Made by a program: the position numbers and the translations under genes | The notes under the pieces: model-generated | What the model saw: the letters and a program-made list of their open reading frames with translations, nothing else | Database searches by the model: none | Told to the model about the DNA's origin: nothing | Part shown: in pieces, positions 26,885-34,294 of the stretch | How positions within the stretch are numbered: the stretch's first letter is position 1 | Layout of the letters: each line of letters starts with the position of its first letter | Assembly: GCA_035762005.1 (NCBI GenBank) | Contig: DASTQA010000022.1 | Coordinates: forward strand, 20,030-84,029 | Direction: 5' to 3' | Source of the DNA: JAIBJN01 sp035762005 | Lineage (GTDB): Bacteria > Actinomycetota > Thermoleophilia > Gaiellales > Gaiellaceae | Length of the DNA: 64,000 nt

Positions 26885-27759
26885 GGAGCGGCTTCGTCGC
26901 CGTCGCCGGCCGCCCGAACGTCGGCAAGTCGACGCTCGTGAACGCGCTCGCCGGCGGCAAGGTGGCGATCGTGTCCGACAAGCCGCAGACGACCCGCCGA
27001 CGGATCTCGGCCGTCGTGAACGGGGAGCTCGAGGGCGAGCCGTACCAGCTCGTCCTCGTCGACCTGCCGGGCTTCCAGCGGCCGCGGGACGCGCTCACCG
27101 AGCGCATGCAGCGAACGGTCGACCAGGCGCTCGAGGACGTGGACGGGTTCCTCTTCGTCCTCTCGGCTGCCGAGAACGTCGGCGGCGGCGACCGCTTCAT
27201 CGCGGAGCGCGTCTTCGCGGCCGGTCCGCCCGTCGTCGTGGCGCTGAACAAGGTCGACCGCGTCTCCCCGGCGCGCATCGCCGAGCAGATCGTGCGCATC
27301 GCGGCCCTCGGTGACGCCCATGCGCTCCATCCGGTGAGCGCCCTGCGGCACGAGGGTCTCGAGCCGCTGCGGCGTGACCTCGCCGGCCTGCTCCCGCCCG
27401 GCCCGGCCTACTTCGAGCCCGGCCAGCGCACGGACCTCCCGCTCGAGGCGCAGATCGCCGAGGTCGTCCGCGAGAAGGCACTCCAGCTGACGCGCGAGGA
27501 GCTTCCGCACGCGCTCTCGGTGGAGCTCGACGAGCTCGACCGGGAGCAGGGACGCGTGCGGGCGCTCGTCTGGGTCGAGACACCATCCCAAAAGGGGATC
27601 GTCGTCGGGAAGGGCGGGACTATGATCAGGACAATAGGCATACGGGCCCGACCGGAGGTCGAGCTGCTCCTCGGGCGGCCGGTGTACCTCGACCTGCGGG
27701 TCAAGGTGCGGCCGAAGTGGCGGCGCGACGAGAGGGCGCTCGAGCGGCTCGGCATCTAG
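26881..27759 (+). CDS. era: GTPase Era
   Basis: A 292-residue essential GTPase for 30S assembly. G1 is GRPNVGKSTLVN, G2 lies in SDKPQTTRRR, G3 is DLPGF and G4 is NKVDR. The C-terminal KH domain has GIVVGKGGTMIRTIG in place of the usual GxIIGKGG, and ends in KVRPKWRRDERALERLGI. It binds the 3' end of 16S rRNA. GTG 26881 overlaps the cdd stop by 4 nt. The common neighbour recO is not present; the next gene is a peptidase-like protein. Confidence 0.96.
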   Translation: MRSGFVAVAGRPNVGKSTLVNALAGGKVAIVSDKPQTTRRRISAVVNGELEGEPYQLVLVDLPGFQRPRDALTERMQRTVDQALEDVDGFLFVLSAAENVGGGDRFIAERVFAAGPPVVVALNKVDRVSPARIAEQIVRIAALGDAHALHPVSALRHEGLEPLRRDLAGLLPPGPAYFEPGQRTDLPLEAQIAEVVREKALQLTREELPHALSVELDELDREQGRVRALVWVETPSQKGIVVGKGGTMIRTIGIRARPEVELLLGRPVYLDLRVKVRPKWRRDERALERLGI

Positions 27760-27765
27760 GAGACC

Positions 27766-29286
27766 ATGGAGGGCACGATGGCCGTCGTCAGGACACCCGA
27801 GGAGTACGAGGAGGAGCTCGCGCGGTTCCTCTACGAGCGCTCCGAGGAGGCGCGCGCCGTCCGCGTCGGCGAGAAGGAGACGAGCGAGCAGGCGGCGATC
27901 GTCGAGCGCTACGCGGATCTCTTCGGCCGCGAGCAGCACGATGCGCTGCGCGCCGCGGAGGCCGCCGCCCCCGGCGGGGCGCAGGAGCGGCTCTTCCGTC
28001 TCCGCGAGTCCTGCGCGGGCGGCATCGTCGTCCGTGAGCTCGCCGACGAGTCCGACCGGCTCGAGAACGCGATCCTCGCCGAACGGGTCGAGTTCCGCGG
28101 CGAGAGCCTGCCGCTGCGCTCGGCCCAGGCCCGGCTCGCGGTCCTCGACGACTACGCGGGCCGCGAGCAGCTCGGCGACCTCGCCGCCGACGCCTCGGCT
28201 GCGTTCAACCGTGACCGTCACGCGCTCCTCCGGCGGGCGGAGGAGCTCGACGCCGAGCTCTCGGGCGACCCCGACCCGGTCCGGCGGAGCGCCGGGCGGA
28301 AGGCCGTCGACCTGCGGGCGCTCGCGGCTGCGCTCGCCGACGCGTCCGAGCGCCAGGTCGAGTCCTGGCGACCTCTCCGCGAGCGCTGGACCGACCGGAT
28401 CCTCGGCGAGGAGCGGGACGCCGAGCCTGCGTCCTACCACGTCTCCTACCTCCGCCGGATGTCGCCGCTCGCGGGGCTCTACGCGAAGGAGCGCGCCGTG
28501 CCGGTCTCCCTCGAGACGCTCTCGGGCCTCGGCTTCGACCTCGCCGGAGACACCCGGATCCGGCTCGACCTCGACGACCGGCCGCAGAAGAGCCCGCGGG
28601 CCTGCGTCATCGCCTCGGACCCGCCCTCGGTCGTCCATCTGATCACGCGCGCCCAGGGGGGACTGCACGACTACCAGGCGCTCCTCCACGAGGCCGGTCA
28701 CGCCCTGCACTACGCGGGGTGCGACCCCGCCCTGCCGTACGCGTTCCGCCGCCTCTCGCGGGACCACGCGCTCACCGAGATCTACTCCTTCCTGCTCGAG
28801 TCGATCACCCGCGAGCCGGGGTGGCACGCGGCGCACTTCGGGCTCTCGGACGAGGAGGACGCCGAGCGCGCCGAGGCGGCGCGCTTCCTCGAGGTGCTCC
28901 TCTTCCGCCGCTACGTCGCCAAGCTCCGCTACGAGCTCGAGCTCTGGGGCGACTTCGAGCACGCCACGGACTACGCCGAGCGCTACGCGGACCTCCTCCG
29001 GGAGGCCGTCGGCTTCCGCTACCGCCCCGACGGCTACCTGGCCGACATGGACGGCGACTTCTACTCGGCCGACTACCTGCGCGCCTGGATCCGGGCAGCC
29101 CAGCTCCGTGCCCACCTGCGGGAGGACGTCGGGCCGGACTGGTGGCGGCGGCCGGAGACCGGGAAGTTCCTGCGCGACCTCTTCGCCGAGGGCACGCGGC
29201 CGACCAGCGAGGAGGTCGCCGACCGGATCGGCTACGACCCGCTCGACACGGCGCCGCTCCTCGGCGAGCTCGTCGCCGCCTCCTAG
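27766..29286 (+). CDS. M3-like zinc metallopeptidase, gluzincin type
   Basis: A 506-residue soluble protein, mainly helical, with an HExGH zinc motif (LLHEAGHALHYAG, residues about 305-317) and a downstream glutamate-bearing helix (LSRDHALTEIYSFLLE) of the kind that supplies the third zinc ligand in M3 and M32 peptidases. The long N-terminal helical region fits the substrate-channel architecture of these carboxypeptidase/oligopeptidase families. Length is below thimet oligopeptidase-type M3A proteins but close to M3B and M32 enzymes. ATG 27766 has TAGGAGACC upstream; ATG 27778 is an alternative. The gene starts 6 bp after era, so it may be cotranscribed. Confidence 0.8.
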   Translation: MEGTMAVVRTPEEYEEELARFLYERSEEARAVRVGEKETSEQAAIVERYADLFGREQHDALRAAEAAAPGGAQERLFRLRESCAGGIVVRELADESDRLENAILAERVEFRGESLPLRSAQARLAVLDDYAGREQLGDLAADASAAFNRDRHALLRRAEELDAELSGDPDPVRRSAGRKAVDLRALAAALADASERQVESWRPLRERWTDRILGEERDAEPASYHVSYLRRMSPLAGLYAKERAVPVSLETLSGLGFDLAGDTRIRLDLDDRPQKSPRACVIASDPPSVVHLITRAQGGLHDYQALLHEAGHALHYAGCDPALPYAFRRLSRDHALTEIYSFLLESITREPGWHAAHFGLSDEEDAERAEAARFLEVLLFRRYVAKLRYELELWGDFEHATDYAERYADLLREAVGFRYRPDGYLADMDGDFYSADYLRAWIRAAQLRAHLREDVGPDWWRRPETGKFLRDLFAEGTRPTSEEVADRIGYDPLDTAPLLGELVAAS

Positions 29287-29383
29287 CCGCGTCGCCACTC
29301 GGACGCGCGCGTGACTGAGGCGGGCGCGGCCGGGCGTCGCTAACCTGGGGAGCGGAAACTTGGCGCACCGAGAAGGGGGCTAC

Positions 29384-30256
29384 ATGTCCGCGAGGAGATG
29401 GACCTTGCTGCTCGCCGCGCTTGTTGTCATCGTCCTCGCGGTCGGCTGCGGCGGCGACGACGAGGACGACGGCGCCGACGGCGCGGAGGCGACGGACACC
29501 GGCGCGGGGCCGGGCGAGACCGGGGGCCTGCCGGAGTTCTCGACGGTCGAGGACGGCGTCCTCACGGTCGGCTCCGACGTCCCGTTCCCGCCCTTCGAGT
29601 TCCGCGAGGGGGACGAGCTGACCGGCTTCGACGTCGACCTCATGGAGGAGATCGCGTCGAGGCTCGGCCTCGAGGAGGTGCGCTGGGTCGACACGAGCTT
29701 CGACACGATCTTCACCCAGCTCGCCGGCGGCCGCTTCGACGCGGTGGCGTCCGCGACGACGATCACCGACGAGCGCTCGCAAATCGTCAACTTCTCCGAG
29801 CCGTACTACCTCGCGCAGCAGGCGCTCACGGTCAACGCCGGGGAGACGCCGGACATCGCCGGGGTCGACGACTTGAGCTCGGGCGACGTCGTCGCCGTCC
29901 AGCAGGGGACGACGGGCGAGATCTGGGCGCGCGAGAACCTGCCGGAAGGCGTCGAGATCCGGTCGTTCCCCGAGGCGCCCGACACGTACACGGCGCTCGA
30001 GGCCGGGAACGTCACAGCCGTCCTCTTCGACGAGCCCACGGCCATCTCCGAGGCCGCGAGCCGGACGGGCCTCGAGGTCGTCGAGACGATCGACACCGCC
30101 GAGCGCTACGGCTTCCCCGTCAACCCCGAGAACGAGGAGCTCCTCGACGCGGTCAACGCCGTCCTGGCGGAGATAATCGAGGACGGCACGTACGCCGAGA
30201 TCTACGCGGCCTACCCCGACCTGCCGCCGGGGGGCAACGTCGCCGAAGGCTCCTAG
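29384..30256 (+). CDS. Polar amino acid ABC transporter, substrate-binding lipoprotein
   Basis: A 290-residue family 3 solute-binding lipoprotein. Residues 1-21 form a lipoprotein signal with Cys22 as the acylation site (LAVGC), followed by an acidic, low-complexity linker. The binding fold begins with DGVLTVGSDVPFPPFEFRE, with FDVDLMEEIASRLGL and DAVASATTITDERSQIVNFSEPY; these are typical of glutamine, histidine or arginine receptors. A Shine-Dalgarno site (AGAAGGGGG) precedes ATG 29384, and TAACCT at 29341-29346 may be its -10. A terminator at 30281-30304 separates it from the permease and should raise receptor levels over membrane components. Confidence 0.93.
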   Translation: MSARRWTLLLAALVVIVLAVGCGGDDEDDGADGAEATDTGAGPGETGGLPEFSTVEDGVLTVGSDVPFPPFEFREGDELTGFDVDLMEEIASRLGLEEVRWVDTSFDTIFTQLAGGRFDAVASATTITDERSQIVNFSEPYYLAQQALTVNAGETPDIAGVDDLSSGDVVAVQQGTTGEIWARENLPEGVEIRSFPEAPDTYTALEAGNVTAVLFDEPTAISEAASRTGLEVVETIDTAERYGFPVNPENEELLDAVNAVLAEIIEDGTYAEIYAAYPDLPPGGNVAEGS

Positions 30257-30280
30257 GCAGGCAGTAAGGAGCAGACGTGG

Positions 30281-30304
30281 AAAGCCCGCCCCGAGCGGGC
30301 TTTT
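30281..30304 (+). terminator. Intrinsic terminator between receptor and permease genes
   Basis: A 9-bp stem (30281-30289 with 30295-30303) closes a five-base loop and ends in TTTT (30301-30304). Partial termination here would set a high receptor-to-permease ratio, as in many ABC operons. Confidence 0.8.
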
Positions 30305-30328
30305 CGCATTCGAGCGCAAGGAGGTTCC

Positions 30329-31441
30329 ATGAGCGCGAGCCAAGGCGCCGCGACTGCCGACGATCCACGTCCCGAGGAGCCGCGCCGTCCTCCCGACCGG
30401 GGCCTGCGCCACACGGCGCGGGAGCAGACCTTCGCCTCCTCGCTCGCGCTCGGCGCCGGCACAGGCGGGCTCGTGCTCGTCTTCGCCGGGTCTGCCGCGG
30501 TGGCGACCGCGTACGGCTGGACGCCGACGGAGAACCTCACGCAGGCCATCACGAGCACGGCCCAGCTGGCCGTGCTCCTCGCCACGATCGGCCTCGGCGC
30601 CCTCGCCGTGGTCGTGGGCCTCGTCGGCGCGCGCACGGCCCGGACGAAGCTGGCGCGCGAGGGCTCGATCTCGGGCGCGTTCCTCGGGCTGCAGGCGATC
30701 GCCCTCGCGACTTTCCTCCTCTGGTTTCGGAGCGGGGACGTGGAGCGGTTCGCGCGCCAATTCTTCGACTTCGCGCTCCTCTCGGACTTCTGGGAGCGCT
30801 TCCTGCGCGCCGCCGGGAACACGGTCGTCCTCGCCCTCAGCGGCGAGGCGATCGGCATCGGGCTTGGACTCCTGTTCTCCGTCTTCGCGCTTTCCAGCCG
30901 GGCGGTCGTCCGCGCCCCGGCGAGGGCGTACATCAACTTCTTCCGGGGCACGCCGCTCCTCTGGCAGCTGAGCTTCTTCTTCTTCGGGATCGTGCTCGGG
31001 CTCCAGCTCGACGTCGGCGTCTACACCGTCGCCATCCTCGTCTTCGGCCTGAACGCCGGCGCCTACTCGGCGGAGATCTTCCGTGCCGGCATCCAGTCGA
31101 TCGAGCGCGGCCAGTTCGAGGCGGCGCGCTCGCTCGGGATGAGCTACCTCAAGGCCCTCAGGCTCGTCATCCTCCCGCAGGCGATCCGGCGCGTGATCCC
31201 GCCCCTGACGAACGAGTTCGTCATCCTCATCAAGGACACGTCCCTCGTGGTCGTCCTCGGGCTGACGCTCTCGCAGCAGGAGCTGCTCTCGACCGCGCGC
31301 GACATCTACGCCCAGACCTTCAACGCGACGCCCTTCCTCGCCGCCGCGGCCGGCTACCTGGCGATCACGCTGCCGATGATCCGGGTCGTCACGTGGCTCG
31401 AGCGCCGGCTCAGGAGCGGGCTGACCGGGATCGGGGCCTGA
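30329..31441 (+). CDS. Polar amino acid ABC transporter permease
   Basis: A 370-residue inner-membrane protein. The C-terminal 230 residues are a His/Glu/Gln-type permease with NTVVLALSGEAIGIGLGLLF and the EAA loop EAARSLGMSYLKALRLVILPQAIR, which contacts the ATPase. Unlike typical members of 220 residues, it carries an N-terminal extension of about 130 residues with a charged Pro-rich start and three hydrophobic helices. ATG 30329 follows AAGGAGG. The stop overlaps the ATPase start by one base. One permease gene is present, so it probably works as a homodimer. Confidence 0.93.
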   Translation: MSASQGAATADDPRPEEPRRPPDRGLRHTAREQTFASSLALGAGTGGLVLVFAGSAAVATAYGWTPTENLTQAITSTAQLAVLLATIGLGALAVVVGLVGARTARTKLAREGSISGAFLGLQAIALATFLLWFRSGDVERFARQFFDFALLSDFWERFLRAAGNTVVLALSGEAIGIGLGLLFSVFALSSRAVVRAPARAYINFFRGTPLLWQLSFFFFGIVLGLQLDVGVYTVAILVFGLNAGAYSAEIFRAGIQSIERGQFEAARSLGMSYLKALRLVILPQAIRRVIPPLTNEFVILIKDTSLVVVLGLTLSQQELLSTARDIYAQTFNATPFLAAAAGYLAITLPMIRVVTWLERRLRSGLTGIGA

Positions 31442-32184
31442 TGAACAGCGACGGCTCGCTCGTCCGCCTCGAGGGCATCAACAAGTGGTTCGGCGCCGAG
31501 CTCCACGTCCTCCGCGGGATCGACCTCGCCGTCTTCCCGAGCGAGGTCGTGGTGGTCATCGGCCCTTCGGGCTCGGGGAAGTCGACGCTCCTGCGCACGG
31601 TCAACATGCTCGAGGAGCCGACCGAGGGCCGCGTCCTCTTCGACGGCGTCGACCTGACCGACATCCGGACCGACCTCGACGCGGCGCGGACCGGCATCGG
31701 CATCGTCTTCCAGCAGTTCAACCTCTTCCCACACAAGACCGTGCTCGGGAACATCACGCTCGCGCTGCGGAGCGTGCTGCGGCTCTCCAAGGGGGAGGCG
31801 CGGCAGCGGGCCCTGGAGCAGCTCACGGAGGTGGGGCTCGACGACAAGGCCGACGCGTACCCCGGCCAGCTCTCCGGAGGGCAGCAGCAGCGCGTCGCGA
31901 TCGCCCGCGCGCTCGCGATGCGCCCGAAGCTCATGCTCTTCGACGAGGTCACGTCCGCGCTCGACCCCGAGCTCGTGAAGGAGGTGCTGGACGTCATGCA
32001 GCGCCTGGCCGCGGAAGGGATGACGATGGTGGTCGTCACCCACGAGATGGGCTTCGCGCGGGAGGTCGGGACGCGACTCCTCTTCATGGATCACGGCCGG
32101 ATCGTCGAGGAGGGCGAGCCCAGGGAGATGTTCGCGCGGCCCGCCCACGAGCGCACGCAACAGTTCCTCGCCCAGGTGCTCTGA
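31441..32184 (+). CDS. Polar amino acid ABC transporter ATP-binding protein
   Basis: A 247-residue ABC ATPase of the GlnQ/HisP family. Walker A is GPSGSGKST, the Q loop is VFQQFNLFPH, the signature is LSGGQQQRVAIARAL, Walker B is LMLFDEVTSALDP and the switch histidine is in VVVTHEMGFA. It energises uptake through the preceding permease with the lipoprotein at 29384 as receptor. ATG 31441 overlaps the permease stop (TGATGA). The next genes are on the opposite strand, so the operon ends here. The transported amino acid cannot be named with confidence. Confidence 0.96.
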   Translation: MNSDGSLVRLEGINKWFGAELHVLRGIDLAVFPSEVVVVIGPSGSGKSTLLRTVNMLEEPTEGRVLFDGVDLTDIRTDLDAARTGIGIVFQQFNLFPHKTVLGNITLALRSVLRLSKGEARQRALEQLTEVGLDDKADAYPGQLSGGQQQRVAIARALAMRPKLMLFDEVTSALDPELVKEVLDVMQRLAAEGMTMVVVTHEMGFAREVGTRLLFMDHGRIVEEGEPREMFARPAHERTQQFLAQVL

Positions 32185-32191
32185 CGGCGCC

Positions 32192-32302
32192 CTAGCGGAA
32201 GGGGCGGGGGCCGCCGAAGTAGGCGACCGAGGCGACCGCGAGGCCGGCGAGGGACGCAGCGAGCCCGAGCAGGGCCGCTCTCGTGCTCATGGGGCGCTTC
32301 AT
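32192..32302 (-). CDS. Small single-pass membrane protein (36 residues)
   Basis: A short reading frame on the minus strand: ATG 32302 is preceded by GAGAGAGG at good spacing. The product starts with a basic segment (MKRPMSTR) and has one hydrophobic helix of about 20 residues (AALLGLAASLAGLAVASVAY), then FGGPRPFR. It lies 50 bp after the stop of the metzincin gene on the same strand and may be cotranscribed. There is no recognised family; low size makes it uncertain, but the ribosome site and the regular membrane helix support it. Confidence 0.5.
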   Translation of the reverse strand: MKRPMSTRAALLGLAASLAGLAVASVAYFGGPRPFR

Positions 32303-32352
32303 GCCTCTCTCATCGGCAGCCCGGGCCGCTCGCGTGAGGGGGTCTGGCGGAA

Positions 32353-33024
32353 CTAGCGGTACGTCACGTGCCGCGAGCTGCGCAGGATCGCCACCTGCCA
32401 GGGCTCGAGCCGGTCGCCCATCCGCTTCGGGAGCATGAGGTTCCCCTCTCGCGCGGAGTGGGGCAGCCCGCAGGCGTGCCCGAGCTCGTGGGCGAGGACG
32501 CGGAACGTCCGGCCCTTGAGGGCGGTCATGTCCACCGTGACGTAGTCGACGAGCGGGCCGAGCGAGCAGCCGGCCTTGCCGAGGACGTCCCGGACGACGA
32601 ACACCGTCACGGGCGCGCCCGACCCCGTGAGGGTGCTCGGGGCGGCGAAGCGGCGGAAGAACGCCCCGCCGGGCCCGAAGTCGGCGCGCCACGAGCCCTC
32701 GGCGCAGGGCGAGTCGAGCGCCTCCGGCGGCGCGGGCACCTCGAGCGTCGTCACCATCGGCTCGAGCGCGGGCAGGACCTCGATCGCGGCCTGCGCCGCG
32801 AGGACCCGGCGCGCCTCGGCGAGAGCCGCCTGGACGTCTTCCGGGGTCGCCACGGGCCTCCCGTCCTCGTCTCGGAGGATGAGGATGCGCGTGCGCAGGC
32901 GCTTCGGGCGGCGCGAGCCGCTCAGGGTGACGGCGATCTCGGGGACGCCGACGACCCGGTTGCCGGTCTCGCGCAGGACGTTCACGGCCTCCGTGAGCCC
33001 GGCGGCAAAGGCCAAGGGCGGCAC
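32353..33024 (-). CDS. Metzincin-like zinc metallopeptidase domain protein
   Basis: A 223-residue protein with an extended zinc motif HELGHACGLPH (H-E-x2-H-x2-G-x2-H), which defines metzincins; a downstream Met-turn candidate is present in NLMLPKRMGDRLE. The domain fold is complete, with a preceding strand-rich part (TVFVVRDVLGKAGCSLG). I see no clear signal peptide from GTG 33024, though the first 12 residues are weakly hydrophobic; either the protein is cytosolic or the start is incorrect. A TATTCT box ends 7 nt upstream of the GTG on the minus strand. It diverges from deoC. Substrate is unknown. Confidence 0.78.
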   Translation of the reverse strand: MPPLAFAAGLTEAVNVLRETGNRVVGVPEIAVTLSGSRRPKRLRTRILILRDEDGRPVATPEDVQAALAEARRVLAAQAAIEVLPALEPMVTTLEVPAPPEALDSPCAEGSWRADFGPGGAFFRRFAAPSTLTGSGAPVTVFVVRDVLGKAGCSLGPLVDYVTVDMTALKGRTFRVLAHELGHACGLPHSAREGNLMLPKRMGDRLEPWQVAILRSSRHVTYR

Positions 33025-33031
33025 GGGCAGG

Positions 33032-33052
33032 AGAATACGGGAGGGCTACACT
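33032..33052. promoter_or_regulatory. Divergent leaderless -10 boxes (metzincin and deoC)
   Basis: On the + strand TACACT 33047-33052 ends 6 nt before ATG 33059 of deoC. On the - strand TATTCT (33037-33032) ends 7 nt before GTG 33024 of the metzincin gene. The start codons are only 34 bp apart, so the two promoters must compete for space or be jointly controlled. Confidence 0.55.
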
Positions 33053-33058
33053 TGGCGC

Positions 33059-33997
33059 ATGGCCCAGGCCCCCGCTCTCCCGAGCGGGTTCGAGCTCCCG
33101 CTCGAGCCCCGGCTGCCGCGAATCGGCAACGTCGACCAAGTGGCCGTCGAGGAGCGGGCCGCCACGCTCGCGCGACGGTCGATCAAGCGGGAGTCGAAGC
33201 TCTTCGCGCTCGACCTCGCGGTGCGCATGATCGACCTGACGACGCTCGAGGGCGCCGATACGCCGGGAAAGGTCGCCGCGCTCGCCTCGAAGGCGATGCG
33301 CCCGGATCCCGCGGACCTCACCGTTCCGCCCGTCGCCGCCGTCTGCGTCTACCCGAACCTCGTGCCGCACGCGCTCGAGCGGGTGGAGGGGAGCGGCGTC
33401 AAGGTCGCCTCCGTCGCCACGGGGTTCCCGGCCGGGCAGATCCCCACGGAGCTCAAGATCGAGGAGGTCGCCCGCGTCGCCGAGATGGGCGCCGACGAGA
33501 TCGACATGGTCATCGACCGCGGGGCGTTCCTCTCGGGCAACTACGCGAAGGTCTACGACGAGGTCAGGCGCGTGAAGGAGGCGTGCGGCGCCGCCCACCT
33601 GAAGGTCATCCTCGAGACCGGAGAGCTCGGGACGTACGACAACGTCCGGCGCGCCAGCCTGCTCGCGATCGCGGGTGGAGCCGACTTCATCAAGACCTCG
33701 ACGGGAAAGATCTCGCCGGCCGCGACCCTCCCGGTCACGCTCGTCATGCTCGAGGCGATCCGCGACGTCCACGAGGAGACCGGCAGGAAGATCGGGATGA
33801 AGCCGGCCGGAGGCATCCGCCACGCGAAGCAGGCCGTGCAGACGCTCGTCGTCCTCCACGAGACCGTGGGCCCCGAGTGGCTGACGCCCGACCTCTTCCG
33901 CTTCGGCGCGTCCTCGCTCCTGAACGACGTGCTCATGCAGATCCGCAAGGAGAAGACGGGCCGCTACCAGAGCCCGGAGTACTTCACGATCGACTGA
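33059..33997 (+). CDS. deoC: Deoxyribose-phosphate aldolase
   Basis: A 312-residue class I aldolase that splits 2-deoxyribose 5-phosphate into glyceraldehyde 3-phosphate and acetaldehyde. The Schiff-base lysine is in GGADFIKTSTGK and the second active lysine in GMKPAGGIR. The VCVYPNLV, ATGFPAGQ and EIDMVIDRGAFLSGNY blocks also match the family. It is longer than the bacterial minimum (about 220-260) with an N-terminal extension of some 55 residues, like animal and some actinobacterial forms. The following aldehyde dehydrogenase may oxidise the acetaldehyde to acetate. The stop TGA overlaps the next ATG. Confidence 0.95.
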   Translation: MAQAPALPSGFELPLEPRLPRIGNVDQVAVEERAATLARRSIKRESKLFALDLAVRMIDLTTLEGADTPGKVAALASKAMRPDPADLTVPPVAAVCVYPNLVPHALERVEGSGVKVASVATGFPAGQIPTELKIEEVARVAEMGADEIDMVIDRGAFLSGNYAKVYDEVRRVKEACGAAHLKVILETGELGTYDNVRRASLLAIAGGADFIKTSTGKISPAATLPVTLVMLEAIRDVHEETGRKIGMKPAGGIRHAKQAVQTLVVLHETVGPEWLTPDLFRFGASSLLNDVLMQIRKEKTGRYQSPEYFTID

Positions 33998-34294
33998 TGG
34001 CCGACGTCTGGACGCACGGCGCGTGGACGGTGAGGCCCGGGCGGGAGCACGACTTCGTCCGCGGCTGGCGGTCGTTCGCGCGGCGCGCCTCGTCCGGGCT
34101 CGAGGTCGCGAGCCGGCCGACCCTCCTGCGCGACCGGCCGAACGTCTTCGTGAGCTTCGGCCCCCGGCCCTCGCTCGACGACGTCCGCCGCTTCCGGGAG
34201 TCCGGCCGCGTCCCGGGAGACGACCGCCGCCCTCGAGGACCTGCTCGAGGGCTTCGAGCCCCGGACCCTCGACGAGGTGGGCCCCGATGACTGA
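33997..34294 (+). pseudogene. ABM-like small monooxygenase-type gene with one frameshift
   Basis: From ATG 33997 (overlapping the deoC stop) the frame reads WTHGAWTVRPGREHDFVRGW, typical for the antibiotic biosynthesis monooxygenase (dimeric alpha-beta barrel) family. It runs to FRES near 34205. From there the expected C-terminus continues in the +1 frame as RETTAALEDLLEGFEPRTLD and stops at 34292-34294, overlapping the next ATG by the usual few bases. The unshifted frame instead gives an Arg/Pro-rich tail ending at 34290. A single-base indel near 34200-34210, a real mutation or a sequence error, is the simplest explanation. In an intact form the protein would have about 98 residues. Confidence 0.65.
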
